Below, piece by piece: positions 1 to 8,932 of a stretch of DNA of 64,000 nucleotides. Every line of letters begins with the position of its first letter. The first letter of the stretch is position 1. The translations under genes were made by a program, and so were the position numbers. Below the pieces are notes generated by a model. That model saw only the letters and a program-made list of their open reading frames with translations, was not told the DNA's origin and searched no databases. This DNA comes from JACCXG01 sp963836735 (GTDB taxonomy: Bacteria; Acidobacteriota; Vicinamibacteria; Vicinamibacterales; 2-12-FULL-66-21), in contig CAWIKP010000031.1 of NCBI GenBank assembly GCA_963836735.1, positions 124,001 to 188,000 of the forward strand. Direction: 5' to 3'.

Positions 1-1
1 G

Positions 2-154
2 TCGGGCTCGGGCCTGCTGCCCTACACCATAGGCGTGAACACCGGAGTTTTCCGGTCGGTAATCCTGACCATCGCCGGCCAGCCGGTCACGGTCACTCAG
101 AACGGGCCGGTGCCGGCCTCGCCGCTGAATCTGCGAGTAGTGCGCGACCAGTAA
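2..154 (+). CDS. C-terminal end of a BACON/Ig-like domain protein (partial)
   Basis: The reading frame is open from the window edge to a TAA at 152-154, giving 50 residues. The stretch TGVFRSVILTIAGQPVTVTQ matches the last strands of a BACON-type beta-sandwich repeat (pattern R-x-x-x-LTIAG-x-x-x-x-VTQ), usual in secreted adhesion or carbohydrate-associated proteins of Bacteroidota and Acidobacteriota. Only the end is visible, so the function of the whole protein cannot be told. Confidence 0.55.
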   Translation, partial: SGSGLLPYTIGVNTGVFRSVILTIAGQPVTVTQNGPVPASPLNLRVVRDQ

Positions 155-213
155 TAATCGCAACATTTCCCGCCAGAATCCTCCTGCCGTTTCAGTTCCG
201 CGTCATACTTGAT

Positions 214-820
214 ATGACGAGGCACACAACCATGACCGGACGACTCCAGCGAGCGGTATATCTGGCAGCTTGTGTCCTGCTGACGACGGCAGGAATGGCC
301 GGGCAGACCCACGGGGATCCAGAGGAATTCAGCGCATTCGCGATCAACATGGGGGCGCTGACGGGCACCGGGGGCACTGCCCAGCTGTTGATGACCGTCA
401 ACCACTGGGCCACGCCAGGCCGAGCGCGATGAGTTCTTCACGATCTTGAAAGAGAAAGGCGCCGACGCGCTCCTCGAGCAGCTCCGCCGGGCCAAGCGCG
501 TGGGTTCGCTGCGCACGCCGAGCACAATCGGCTACGACGTCCGCCTCGCGCTCGAGGAACCTGGCAAGGACGGCGGCCGGCGGGTCCTGCTCCTCACCGA
601 TCGCCCGGTCGGTTTCAGCGAAGCCACCAACCGGCCGCGGACCATCGACTACCCGTTCACGGTGATCGACATGCAGATGCCGCCCGCGGGGTTCGGACAG
701 GGCACGCTGGCGATCGCGGCCAAGATCATCCCCGCCGGCAAAACCGTACTCATCGAAAACTACGACACCCAGCCGGTTCAGCTGAACCGGATCGAAACCA
801 GGAAACTCACGAAGAAATGA
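214..820 (+). CDS. exported protein of unknown function, one frameshift
   Basis: Two ORFs, 214-432 and 446-820, join into one ~195-residue protein if one base is removed near 421 (ATP then AERDEFFTILKEKG). The N-terminus has a hydrophobic signal segment (LAACVLLTTAGMAG) after a second possible ATG at 232. I do not recognise a named domain; the C-terminal part (LTDRPVGFSEATNRPRTIDYPFTVIDMQM) resembles hypothetical secreted proteins of Acidobacteriota. The TGA stop overlaps the ATG of the next gene (ATGA, 817-820), so the two are probably co-translated. The frameshift is most simply a sequence error. Confidence 0.55.
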
Positions 821-1257
821 TCACGAGACGTCTGTTCGTTACTAGCCTGATTACTGCCCTTTCTTTCATCACCACCGCCTGCGGCGACGACTCGAGCCCG
901 ACCCAACCAACTCCCCGGGCTGAATACTCGGTCACGGACCTCCGTGCCGGCACCGGCGCCGAAGCCACGGCAGGCAAGCGGCTGAGCGTGAACTACACGG
1001 GCTGGCTGTACAACCCGAGCGGAACCGACGGCAAAGGGTCGCAATTCGATTCGTCCGTAGGACGCGGTGCGTTCGCGTTCACGCTCGGCGCCGGGCAGGT
1101 GATTTCCGGCTGGGACCGCGGCGTGGCAGGCATGCGGGTCGGCGGGCAGCGCCGGTTGGTCCTGCCGCCGGAACTCGCCTACGGGGCCTCGGGAAACGGC
1201 CCCATCCCTCCCAACGCGACGCTCGTGTTCGATATCGAGCTGCTCGACGCGCAATAG
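817..1257 (+). CDS. FKBP-type peptidyl-prolyl isomerase lipoprotein
   Basis: A 146-residue protein with an N-terminal hydrophobic segment ending at a Cys (ITTAC, residues 18-22) that fits a lipoprotein signal. The remainder is one FKBP domain: RLSVNYTGWLY, FDSSVGRG, VISGWDRGVAGMRVGGQRRL, PPELAYG and NATLVFDIELL are the classic FKBP core and active-site strands. It should catalyse prolyl cis-trans isomerisation in the periplasm, anchored to a membrane. Length fits a one-domain FKBP with tether. It overlaps the preceding gene by 4 bases, suggesting coupled translation. Confidence 0.9.
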   Translation: MITRRLFVTSLITALSFITTACGDDSSPTQPTPRAEYSVTDLRAGTGAEATAGKRLSVNYTGWLYNPSGTDGKGSQFDSSVGRGAFAFTLGAGQVISGWDRGVAGMRVGGQRRLVLPPELAYGASGNGPIPPNATLVFDIELLDAQ

Positions 1258-1267
1258 GGGCGTTCCT

Positions 1268-1374
1268 CTTCCGCCTAAAGGCGGAAGCTACCAGACGGAT
1301 CTCTTCGCACTGGCGGGATAGCTTCGGACCGGAGTCTCGTGCAGACTCTGGCGGCTTCCGCCTTTAGGCGGAAG
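1268..1374. repeat. inverted pair of 20-bp palindromes between converging genes
   Basis: Positions 1268-1287 and 1355-1374 hold near-perfect palindromes (CTTCCGCC-TAAA-GGCGGAAG) that are exact reverse complements of each other. They sit between the stops of the FKBP gene (+) and pheA (-). They may act as terminators for both sides or be a mobile REP-like element; neither has a clear T-tract. Confidence 0.7.
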
Positions 1375-1381
1375 GCTCTGC

Positions 1382-2248
1382 TCACACCGCGGACACGTCC
1401 ACCGAGGCTTCCGCGACGAGCGTCTTCATCGACGCCTCGTTCCAGCGCGCGTAGGAGCCGAGGGTCTTGACCCAGCGTGCCACCTCGGCGAGGTGGACGA
1501 TCGCGCGGCCGCAGCGCACGTCGGCGCGGCCGGCGGCGAGGTCGACGTAGAAGAGGTACTCCCAGGGCCGGCCGCGCATCGGACGGGATTCGAGCTTCGT
1601 GAGGTCGATGTCGCGCAGCGCGAAGACGCTGAGGGCCTTGAACAGCGCGCCGGGCGCGTTCGGCAGCGCGAAGACGACCGACGTCTTGTCGGGCGTGCCG
1701 AGCGGCTGCGGGTCGCGGGCGACCAGCAGGAACCGCGTGATGTTGTCGCGATAGTCCTGAATCGACGCGTGCAGCACGGCCAGCTCGAAAATCTCCGCGG
1801 CGCGCGCCGAGGCGACTGCCGCGGTGTCGGGCAGCTTCTGATCCCGGATCAGGCGGGCGCTGCCGGCCGTGTCGTAGGTCGCGACGATCTCGACGTTCGG
1901 CAGGCGCCGGAGGAACGATTCACACTGGGCCAGCGCCTGGGGATGTGAGTAGACGCGCCGGATCTGGGACAGCTCGGTCCCGGGCAGCGCCATCAGGTGA
2001 TGCACGACCTGCAGCTCGGTTTCGGCGACGATCGGCAGGTCGTGCTCGAGCAGCAAGTCGTAGTTGCGATGGATGCTGCCGCCGATCGAGTTCTCGATGG
2101 GCAGCAGGCCATGCGAGGTCCGGCCCTCGGCGACCGATGCGAACACGTCCTCGAACTGCTCGCACGGGACGGCCTCGACGCCCGGCCAGGCCCGCTGCGC
2201 AGCCATCTCGCTGTAGGCGCCGGGTGCCCCCTGAAACGCGATTCGCAT
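1382..2248 (-). CDS. pheA: prephenate dehydratase
   Basis: An intact 288-residue protein. Residues 1-180 form the prephenate dehydratase domain (MRIAFQGAPGAYSEMAA, GLLPIENSIGGS, YSHPQALAQCESFL, DTAGSA), and residues 190-270 an ACT domain (TSVVFALPNAPGALFKALSVF, LTKLESRPMRGRPWEYLFYVD) for phenylalanine feedback. It converts prephenate to phenylpyruvate in the cytoplasm. No chorismate mutase domain is fused. It is the last gene of the minus-strand run that carries the cysteine genes; 33 bases separate it from the upstream stop, so it may be read through from that operon. Confidence 0.96.
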   Translation of the reverse strand: MRIAFQGAPGAYSEMAAQRAWPGVEAVPCEQFEDVFASVAEGRTSHGLLPIENSIGGSIHRNYDLLLEHDLPIVAETELQVVHHLMALPGTELSQIRRVYSHPQALAQCESFLRRLPNVEIVATYDTAGSARLIRDQKLPDTAAVASARAAEIFELAVLHASIQDYRDNITRFLLVARDPQPLGTPDKTSVVFALPNAPGALFKALSVFALRDIDLTKLESRPMRGRPWEYLFYVDLAAGRADVRCGRAIVHLAEVARWVKTLGSYARWNEASMKTLVAEASVDVSAV

Positions 2249-2281
2249 GGGATCTTCTCCGAGATTCAGGAGCGTTCCGTT

Positions 2282-3741
2282 TCAGTACTTCGGCTGCTTC
2301 GGATCGACCTGGTCAATCCACGCCAGGATCCCTCCCTTGAGATTCTGGGCACGCTCGAGCCCCTGCTGGCGCAGGAGCTGGGTGGCCTTGGCGCTCCGGC
2401 CGCCCATCTTGCACTGGACCACGATCGGCCGGCCCTCCGCGCCCGCCTTGATCTCGGCGACGCGCGACGCCACCTGGCCGAGCGGGATCAGCACCGATCC
2501 GGGAATGCGGTTGATCTGATATTCCTGCGGCTCCCGCACATCGAGGATGTACGGGTTCTTGCCGGAATCGATCGCCCGCTTCAAGTCGAGCGCCGTGATC
2601 TCGAAATCCTGATGGCACTGACGGCGGCGGGGCCGACGCCGCGGGCGCGATGCCGCAGAACTGGTCGTAGTCGATCAGCTCGCGCACCGTCGGATTGTCG
2701 CCGCAGACCGGGCACTCGGGATCGCGGCGGAGCTTCAGCTCGCGGAAGCGCATGCCCCAGGCGTCGTAGAGCAGCAGCCGGCCGATCAAGCGTGCCCGGC
2801 GCGCCGAGCAGCAGCTTGATCGACTCGGTCGCCTGGATCGTCCCGATCACGCCCGGCAGCACGCCGAGGACGCCGCCTTCCGCGCAGCTCGGCACCAGTC
2901 CCGGCGGCGGCGGCTCGGGATAGAGGCAGCGATAGCACGGTCCGCCCTTCGTGGCGAAGACCGATGCCTGCCCTTCGAACCGGAAGATGCTGCCGTACGC
3001 GTTCGGCTTCCCGAGGATCACGCACGCATCGTTCACGAGATACCGCGTCGAGAAGTTGTCGGTGCCGTCGAGGATGATGTCGTACTGCTTGAACAGCTCG
3101 AGCGCATTCTTCGACGTGAGCGCGGTCTCGTAGGACTCGACCTTCACGGTCGGATTGAGCGCGCCGAGCCGCTCGCGCGCCGACGCCAGCTTCGACCGGC
3201 CGACATCCGGCGTGCCGTGCAGAATCTGCCGCTGCAGGTTGCTCACGTCGACCGCGTCGAAATCGATGATGCCGATCGTGCCGACGCCGGCCGCCGCCAG
3301 GTACAGCGCGGCCGGCGATCCGAGCCCTCCGGCGCCAACGCACAGCACGCGGCCGGCCTTGAGCCTGCGCTGCCCTTCTGGCCCGACCTCCGGGAGGATG
3401 AGGTGACGGCTGTAGCGCTGCACCTCGTCGTTGGTGAGCTCGGGCAGCGTCTCGGTCGCCACCGGCGCGCCGCCGGCGACCGAGGGGACGATGCTCACGA
3501 CGTCGCCGTCCTTGAGCTTCGTTCCTTCCCGCTCCAGATACCGGATGTCGTCGTCGTTCACATACACGTTGACGAAGCTGCGCAGCTTGCCCTCTTCGGA
3601 ATAGAGGTGCCGGCGCAGATCGCCGTAGCGCGCCGTGAGCGACGCCAGCAGCTCGCCGACGGTCGCGCCGTCCACCTCCACCGCGTCCTGCGCATCGGTG
3701 TACGGACGAAGCGGCGTCGGAATCAGAACTCGATATGCCAT
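2282..3741 (-). CDS. MoaD/CysO-like carrier fused to ThiF/MoeB E1 and rhodanese (two frameshifts)
   Basis: One ~485-residue three-domain protein after repairing frameshifts near 2793 and 2640. Residues 1-91 are a MoaD/CysO beta-grasp sulfur carrier ending in VPSVAGG (Gly90-Gly91). Residues ~105-390 are a ThiF/MoeB adenylyltransferase with the nucleotide loop GAGGLGSPAALYLAAAG, the DFD...SNLQRQ motif and zinc Cys pairs CYRC and CPVC. The C-terminus is a rhodanese with active-site loop CKMGGRS. In the Mycobacterium CysO pathway the E1 (MoeZ) charges the carrier C-terminus with sulfur for CysM, and Mec trims the product; cysM and mec lie immediately upstream. Oddly the carrier's GG is internal here, so proteolysis or an unusual mechanism is needed. 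A role in molybdopterin or thiamine synthesis is possible but fits the context less well. Confidence 0.88.
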
Positions 3742-3744
3742 CTG

Positions 3745-4138
3745 AAATCTCCTGCGAAACCTGAACGGTCCTCCGCGGCGGCCTCATTCGTGACCGCAGC
3801 TTTCTGGCGTCGAACCGTACATCAAATCTCTCGAAACCTGAACGGTCCTCCGCGGCGGCCTCATTCGTGACCGCGGCTTTCTGGCGTCGAACCGTCCATC
3901 TAAATCTCCTCGAAACCTGAGCGGTCCTCCGCGGCGGCCTCATTCGTGACCGCGGCTTTCTGGCGTCGAACCGTACATCTAAATCTCCTCGAAACCTGAG
4001 CGGTCTTCCGCGGCGGCCTCATTCGTGACAGCGGCTTTCTGGCGTCGAACCGTCCATCTAAATCTCCTCGAAACCTGAGCGGTCCTCCGCGGCGGCCTCA
4101 TTCGTGACCGCGGCTTTCTGGCGTCGAACCGTCCATCT
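3745..4138 (-). repeat. five tandem copies of a ~79-bp unit derived from the mec 3' end
   Basis: Units begin at about 3745, 3824, 3902, 3981 and 4060, and the real mec end follows at 4139. Each unit repeats, on the minus strand, the last mec codons (DRSGFEEI then stop), an AGGAG-like ribosome site and an ATG, then a short non-coding tail. The period (78-79 bp) is not a multiple of three. Units differ by a few substitutions. It separates mec from the carrier-E1 fusion gene. There are no unique spacers, so it is not a CRISPR. Confidence 0.9.
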
Positions 4139-4529
4139 AGATCTCCTCGAAACCCGAGCGGTCTTCGAGCAGCCGCCAGGACTTGAGATCTTCGGGCGTG
4201 CCCTCGCGCACCGCCACGATGATGTATGTCAGATTCGGCCAGGCCTGCGCCAGATCGGTCTGCGACGGCCGGGCGGGATGGTCGGGATGCGAATGGTAGA
4301 AGCCCGCCAGCGAGCCCTGGCGCTCGCGCGCCCGCTTCTCCGCCATCCGGTAATCGTCCGGCCCGATCATGAACCGGCGCCGCGCCCCTTCCGCCGTCGT
4401 GTTGGGCAGGCGGAACGCCTCGACGATCCTGTCACCGTTGGCGATCAGCGCGCCACAGCATTCATTGGGATAGGTTTCCGCGCCGTGGCGCCGAATCTCC
4501 GCTTCGGCTTCGGCGTCCAGGGCCGGCAT
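4137..4529 (-). CDS. mec: Mec-like JAMM/MPN+ metalloprotease
   Basis: An intact 130-residue zinc peptidase of the JAMM (M67) family. The catalytic Glu lies in YPNECCGALI and the metal site is H-x-H-x10-D: FYHSHPDHPARPSQTDL. The Mycobacterium homologue Mec cleaves the CysO-cysteine adduct made by CysM, releasing cysteine and the carrier. The gene touches the cysM stop at 4529 and is followed by the tandem repeat that copies its own 3' end. Small size with a single domain is normal for Mec. The neighbours strongly support the cysteine role. Confidence 0.92.
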   Translation of the reverse strand: MPALDAEAEAEIRRHGAETYPNECCGALIANGDRIVEAFRLPNTTAEGARRRFMIGPDDYRMAEKRARERQGSLAGFYHSHPDHPARPSQTDLAQAWPNLTYIIVAVREGTPEDLKSWRLLEDRSGFEEI

Positions 4530-5491
4530 CAGCGCCCCTCCCCGTCCCAGAACCGTTCGGTCAGGTAGCGCGTGCCGCTGTCGGGAAACACGACGACGAT
4601 GACGCCCGTGCGCACGCGCTCGGCGAGATCCAGCGCAGCCGCGAGCGCGGCCCCGCTCGACACGCCGACCAGCATGCCTTCTTCAGACGCGAGCCGCCGC
4701 GTGAACGTGTACGCCCGCTCGGTGGCGATCCGAACGTCCTCGTCCGCCAGCGTGTCGTCGTAGATGCCCGGCCGGATGGCCGTCTCCATGTGCTTCAGCC
4801 CCTCGACGCCGTGCATCGGCGAATCGGGCTGAACGGAGATCAGCTGGATGTCCGGATTGAACTCGCGGAGCCGGCGGCCGACGCCCATGAACGTGCCGCT
4901 GGTTCCGAGGCCGGCGACGAAATGCGTGATTCGCCCGTCGGTCTGCTCGATGATTTCAGGGCCGGTGCTCTCGTAGTGCGCGCGCCAGTTCGCGTCGTTG
5001 TTGTACTGATCCGCGTAGAAGTAACGCTGCGGATCGGCCGCGAACAGCCGCCTGGCCTCGCGAATCGCGCCGTCGGTGCCTTCCATCGGATCGGTCAGCA
5101 CCAGCTCGGCGCCGTACGCCTTCAGCGTGCGGGTGCGCTCCGGCGTGACGTTGGCCGGCATGCAGAGCTTCAACCGGTAGCCGTGCACGGCCGAGATCAT
5201 CGCGTAGGCGATGCCGGTGTTGCCGGACGTCGCATCGAGAATCGTGACGCCGTCCCGCAGCCGGCCGGTCCGCTCGGCGTCGCGGAGAATCGCCGCCGCC
5301 GCCCGGTCCTTGACCGATCCGCCCGGGTTCTGGAACTCGGCCTTCGCATAGAGCTCGACGCCAGGCGTGTCCGCGCCGAACGTCCGAAGGCGGACCAGCG
5401 GTGTGCCTCCGATGAGATCGATCATCGAAGCGGGCGCAAAGAGCCGGGTGGTCGTCATGCCGCTGACGCGGTCAGGCGCTGCACTCGCCAT
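4529..5491 (-). CDS. cysM: cysteine synthase CysM (PLP-dependent)
   Basis: A fold-type II PLP enzyme of ~309-320 residues. Visible are the PLP lysine in GGSVKDRAA, the asparagine loop TSGNTGIAYA, the phosphate loop GLGTSGTFMG, and the C-terminal PDSGTRYL. In the CysO pathway CysM joins O-phosphoserine (or O-acetylserine) to thiocarboxylated carrier to give a carrier-cysteine adduct. Linkage to mec and the carrier-E1 gene supports this CysO-dependent type. The start given has a GGAAG ribosome site 6 bases upstream; an ATG at 5458 fits the family N-terminus better and avoids overlapping the sulfite reductase stop. Confidence 0.93.
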   Translation of the reverse strand: MASAAPDRVSGMTTTRLFAPASMIDLIGGTPLVRLRTFGADTPGVELYAKAEFQNPGGSVKDRAAAAILRDAERTGRLRDGVTILDATSGNTGIAYAMISAVHGYRLKLCMPANVTPERTRTLKAYGAELVLTDPMEGTDGAIREARRLFAADPQRYFYADQYNNDANWRAHYESTGPEIIEQTDGRITHFVAGLGTSGTFMGVGRRLREFNPDIQLISVQPDSPMHGVEGLKHMETAIRPGIYDDTLADEDVRIATERAYTFTRRLASEEGMLVGVSSGAALAAALDLAERVRTGVIVVVFPDSGTRYLTERFWDGEGR

Positions 5492-7325
5492 CCATCACTT
5501 CCGGGTTGAAGGCATGGTCTTCTGCCAGGTCGATGAAATCCGTTTCGGTGGCCGCCGCCGGGTCGATCTTTTCGAGATCCGCGAGCAGCGCCTTGACTCT
5601 CGGCGCTTCGACGCGGCGGAAGAACGTCAGCGGCGCCTCCGCCGGCGCGGCCTCGTCTTTGTAGAGCTGCACCAGCCGCTCGAGCGCGACGAATCCACGT
5701 CGCGCCGGAACCGTCGCGACGTGGCGGCCGAACGTCGTCGTTCCGTCGGCCACGCCGCCGCCGACCATCACGAAGTAGTGCGGCGCCGGCCGGCCGCCGA
5801 CCTTTCTCAGGCTGCCCTGGAAGCCGATGCCGGCAATGTGGTGCTGGCCGCAGCCGTTCGGGCAGCCGCTGATCTTGATGTCGAGGCCGGGCACCGCGGC
5901 GACGAGATCCGGACGCTCGTCGAGGCTGTCCGACAGCAGACGTCCGAGCCCGCGCGACTGCGTCACCGCCAGCTTGCACGACTCCGCGCCAGGGCAGCTG
6001 GTGACGTCGGCGAGCGTCGACGCTCCGCCGCGCGACAGGCCCGCCGCCGCCAGGCGGCCATACAGCACCGGCAGCGACGCTTCGGGAACCCACCGGAACA
6101 CCACGTTCTGATCCGACGTGATGCGCACGGTGCCGTCGGAGAACGCGAGCGCCAGCTGTCCGAGCATCCGGAACTGCGCCGACGTGAGATCGCCCAGCAC
6201 CGTCGTGACGGTCACCATCGACGTAGCCCGGCTGCTTCTGCCGCCGGACGTTCGTGCGGGTCCAGTACTCGTAGGCCTCACCGCGTTCGTTCCCGTCTGG
6301 TAGGACGGGCTCGACGCGCGGAACGATCCCGGGCCCGATGACCTTTCCGCTCATGACCGCCGCGGCGATGTCTGCCGCCGCGGGCACGCTGCCGCGCGCC
6401 GCCGGCGGACCTTCCACCGGCGGATTCTCGGGCTCGAACGGCAGGCGCGCGCCGCCCTCCTGCCGGAACGCCTCGAGCTCCTTGTCGAACTCCGCCTTGA
6501 ACGCGTCCCAGCCGAGCGAGCGGACCAGGAACTTCAGGCGGTTCCGCTGCTTGTGCTTGTAGTCGCCGAGCCGGTGGAACACGCGGACGATGGCCTCGGC
6601 GATGTTGAACATCTCGCCGACCGGCGCGAACTCGAAGAGCTCGTTGCCCGATCGCGTCAGCGTCGCCGTGCCGCCGGCAACCGTGACCCGGAAGCCGCGC
6701 TCCGAACGGCCGTCCACCGTTCGCACGCGCGCGGTCCAGCCGATGTCGTTGATCGCCGCCGCGATGTGATCGTGCGTGCAGCCCTCGAAGGCGATCTTGA
6801 ACTTGCGCGGCAGGCAGGCGCTGAGCGGATGCCGGAGCAGGTACCGCGTCAGCGCTTCCGCATACGGCGTGACGTCGAACGGCTCGTCTGCCGCCACGCC
6901 CGAGTACGGGCACGCGGTGATGTTCCGGACCGAGTTGCCGCAGGCTTCACGCGTGGTCAGGCCGGCCTCCGCGAGCCGGCGCATCGCGAGCTCCACGTCG
7001 TGCAGCTTCACGAAGTGCAGCTGGATGTTCTGCCGCGTGGTGATGTGGCCGAACCCGCGCGAATAGCGCTCCGCGACTTCCGCCATCGCCTCGAGCTGCT
7101 GGACGTCGAGCACGCCCTGCGGCATCTTCACGCGCAGCATCGACGCGTCGGTGGTCTGACGCTGGCCGTAGGTGCCGCGCACCAGCCGGAACGCGCGCCA
7201 TTCGTCGGGTCCGATCTCTCCCGCTCGAACCGGCTGAGCACGTCGACGAATTCGTCGACGTCCGCCTGCCTGGCGAACGACAGCCGCGCCCGTCCCAGTG
7301 TGTCTCGATCTTCGGTTGCAGCCAT
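5472..7325 (-). CDS. sir: assimilatory nitrite/sulfite reductase (siroheme, 4Fe-4S), two frameshifts
   Basis: Three ORF pieces (start MAATEDRDTL at 7325; middle to ~6235; end at 5472) join after single-base repairs near 7190 and 6235 into ~615 residues. Two ferredoxin-like half-domains are seen (ERYSRGFGHITTRQNIQLHFV in the first; RITSDQNVVFRWV in the second). The siroheme/4Fe-4S ligands are CPGAESC (C-x5-C) and, further on, CPNGC (C-x3-C). The family reduces sulfite to sulfide (or nitrite to ammonia) using ferredoxin. Position between siroheme synthesis genes and cysM argues for sulfite. The middle ORF stays open past the shift, which is chance in this GC-rich sequence. Confidence 0.9.
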
Positions 7326-7342
7326 TACATTCCTCCTGACCC

Positions 7343-8161
7343 TTAGCCGTGCGCCGCCGCGCTACCTGGCCGCGGCAGACAACCTGACGCGCCGTCCTGC
7401 TCCGATTCCGCGAATTCCGCCAGCATCGCGCCGACCCGCACGACGTCGCCGATCACGATGGTCCCGGGCCGATCGCTCTCGCTCTGTTCGGCCGCGCCCG
7501 CAAGCTCGGCGAGCGTTCCCGTCCACAACTCGGCGCCGTCGGTCGATGCGCCACGGATGATCGCGGCCGGCGTCGCCGGCTTCCATCCGTGCGCGGTCAA
7601 CGTCGCGGCGATGCTGCCGGCCGAAGCCAGCCCCATCAGCACGACGACGGTTGCGGACTGCGGCGCCAGCGTCGTGAGCACCTGTTCGTAGGCGGCAGGA
7701 GCGTGGCCCGAGACGACCACGAACGCCGCGGCCACGCCGCGATGCGTCACCGGGATGCCCGCGAGCTCCGCCGCCGCGATCGCGGACGACACGCCGGGCA
7801 CGACCTCGAACGGGATGCCCGCCGCGACCAGCGCGAGCGCCTCTTCCCCGCCGCGGCCGAACACGAACGGATCGCCGCCCTTCAGCCGGACCACGCGCCG
7901 TCCGCTGCGCGCGGCGCGAATCAGCAGCCGGTTGATCAGCTCCTGCCGCATCGCCGGGCGGCCGGCGCGCTTGCCCACATAGATGCGCTGCGCCGAGCCG
8001 GCCAGCGACAGCACTTCGGGATCGATCAGCGCGTCGTAGAGGACGAGGTCGGCTTCTTCGAGACGCTTCACCGCGCGGCGGGTCAGCAGGTCCGGATCTC
8101 CCGGCCCGGCGCCGACCAGCGCGACCCAGCCCCCGGCCACTCCTTCGACAGATCGAGTCAC
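7343..8161 (-). CDS. cobA: uroporphyrinogen-III C-methyltransferase (SUMT)
   Basis: About 272 residues starting with a GTG at 8161 that overlaps the TGA of the upstream dehydrogenase (GTGA). Motifs of the SAM-dependent tetrapyrrole methylases are complete: VALVGAGPGDPDLLT, VLYDALID, VGKRAG, VVRLKGGDPFVFGRGGEE, VVPGVSSAIAAAELAGIPVTHR. It methylates uroporphyrinogen III at C2 and C7 to precorrin-2, the first step to the siroheme needed by the sulfite reductase encoded next. It stops 17 bases before the sulfite reductase start. Confidence 0.95.
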   Translation of the reverse strand: MTRSVEGVAGGWVALVGAGPGDPDLLTRRAVKRLEEADLVLYDALIDPEVLSLAGSAQRIYVGKRAGRPAMRQELINRLLIRAARSGRRVVRLKGGDPFVFGRGGEEALALVAAGIPFEVVPGVSSAIAAAELAGIPVTHRGVAAAFVVVSGHAPAAYEQVLTTLAPQSATVVVLMGLASAGSIAATLTAHGWKPATPAAIIRGASTDGAELWTGTLAELAGAAEQSESDRPGTIVIGDVVRVGAMLAEFAESEQDGASGCLPRPGSAAAHG

Positions 8162-8749
8162 GTCAGCGCACCCCGCCCGCGGCGCACCGCGGTTCGTCGT
8201 TCGGCATAGAGCGCGTTCAGCGCGTCGAGCAGCAGCGGACGGCGTTCGGCCATCGGAACCTTGCGCTCCAGCCATTCGCGCCGCGCCGCGCGCGCGCAGT
8301 CCATCCACCCGTCGAGATCGTCGGGCAGCAGCGCCTCGAGCGCCTCGCGCACCAGGCCCGCCAGCGCCGGCGCGTCGCCGTCGGTGGAGATGGCGATCGT
8401 CACGCCCGCGCGCCGCACGACCGCGCCCGGCATAGGCGCTCGCGCTCTCGACGTCGTCCACGGCGTTCACGAAGATGCCGCGCGCGTGCGCCGCGGCCGC
8501 GACCTCGCGGTTGACGTCGGGCGGCGCCGCGGCGACCACGAACGACACGCCGTCGAGATCCGAGGGCTGGAACGGCCGCATCGCCGTGTTCACGGGCGCT
8601 GCGGCAATCTCCAGCAGGATCGCCGGCGCGACGACCGACACATCGGCGCCCGCGTCGAGCAGCCCGCGCAGCTTTCCGGCCGCCACGGGACCGCCGCCCA
8701 CGAGCAGCACCCGCCTGCCTTCCAGCTTCAGGAACGTCGGAAAGAGCAT
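8158..8749 (-). CDS. precorrin-2 dehydrogenase / siroheme ferrochelatase (CysG N-terminal type), one frameshift
   Basis: N-terminal Rossmann part MLFPTFLKLEGRRVLLVGGG, with VNAVDD, continues after a one-base repair near 8432 into the helical part (ISTDGDAPALAGLVREALEALLP ... ALYAERR), ~196 residues in all. This is the stand-alone Met8p/SirC type that oxidises precorrin-2 with NAD and may insert iron to give siroheme. It is the first structural gene of the operon and lies only 11 bases after the attenuator T-tract. It is a separate gene from SUMT, shown by the GTGA overlap, unlike the fused E. coli CysG. Confidence 0.88.
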
Positions 8750-8760
8750 GTTCGGCCTTG

Positions 8761-8802
8761 AAAAATGAAAAAGCCCGGAAGGCGTGTGGCCTGCCGGGCT
8801 TT
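8761..8802 (-). terminator. attenuator terminator of the cysteine operon
   Basis: On the minus strand a GC-rich hairpin (AAAGCCCGG..AGGC / GCCT..CCGGGCTTT, 8770-8802) is followed by a T-rich tract (8761-8769). It lies between the Cys-rich leader peptide and the first structural gene, where it can only act as a conditional terminator. Confidence 0.85.
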
Positions 8803-8844
8803 GGTCTCTTGCGTTGCTTGATTGCGCCTATTCGTTCCGCATGA

Positions 8845-8925
8845 TCACCGGAGCAAGACCTCAGCCGCGACGGGCACATGGGCCCTCACGCAACAACAGG
8901 CGCAGGTCTTGACCACGGAAATCAT
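8845..8925 (-). CDS. cysteine-rich leader peptide (26 aa), attenuator uORF
   Basis: ATG at 8925, TGA at 8845-8847. The peptide starts MISVVKTCACCC: four Cys codons (TGC GCC TGT TGT TGC) in five. It lies directly before a terminator hairpin and the siroheme/sulfite/cysteine operon. The predicted transcription start (8925-8926, from the promoter at 8933-8961) is at the ATG, so translation would be leaderless. Leader RNA segments can pair in alternative ways: 8905-8911 with 8854-8860, and the Cys-codon stretch 8898-8904 with 8823-8829. Polycysteine leaderless uORFs acting as cysteine attenuators are known from mycobacteria. Cysteine shortage would stall ribosomes on the Cys run and favour read-through (inferred). 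Confidence 0.8.
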   Translation of the reverse strand: MISVVKTCACCCVRAHVPVAAEVLLR

Positions 8926-8932
8926 TCTGAGC

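Noticed and set aside
3745..4138. CRISPR-like array
   Set aside because: The units are contiguous 79-bp repeats without unique spacers and clearly derive from the mec gene end.
5455..7182. One long 575-residue ORF as the whole sulfite reductase
   Set aside because: After ~6235 the frame loses all similarity, while the conserved C-terminal half lies in the neighbouring frame ending at 5472.
7343..8749. A single fused CysG (dehydrogenase plus SUMT)
   Set aside because: The dehydrogenase end has its own TGA overlapping a GTG start of SUMT; the open frame across both is chance.
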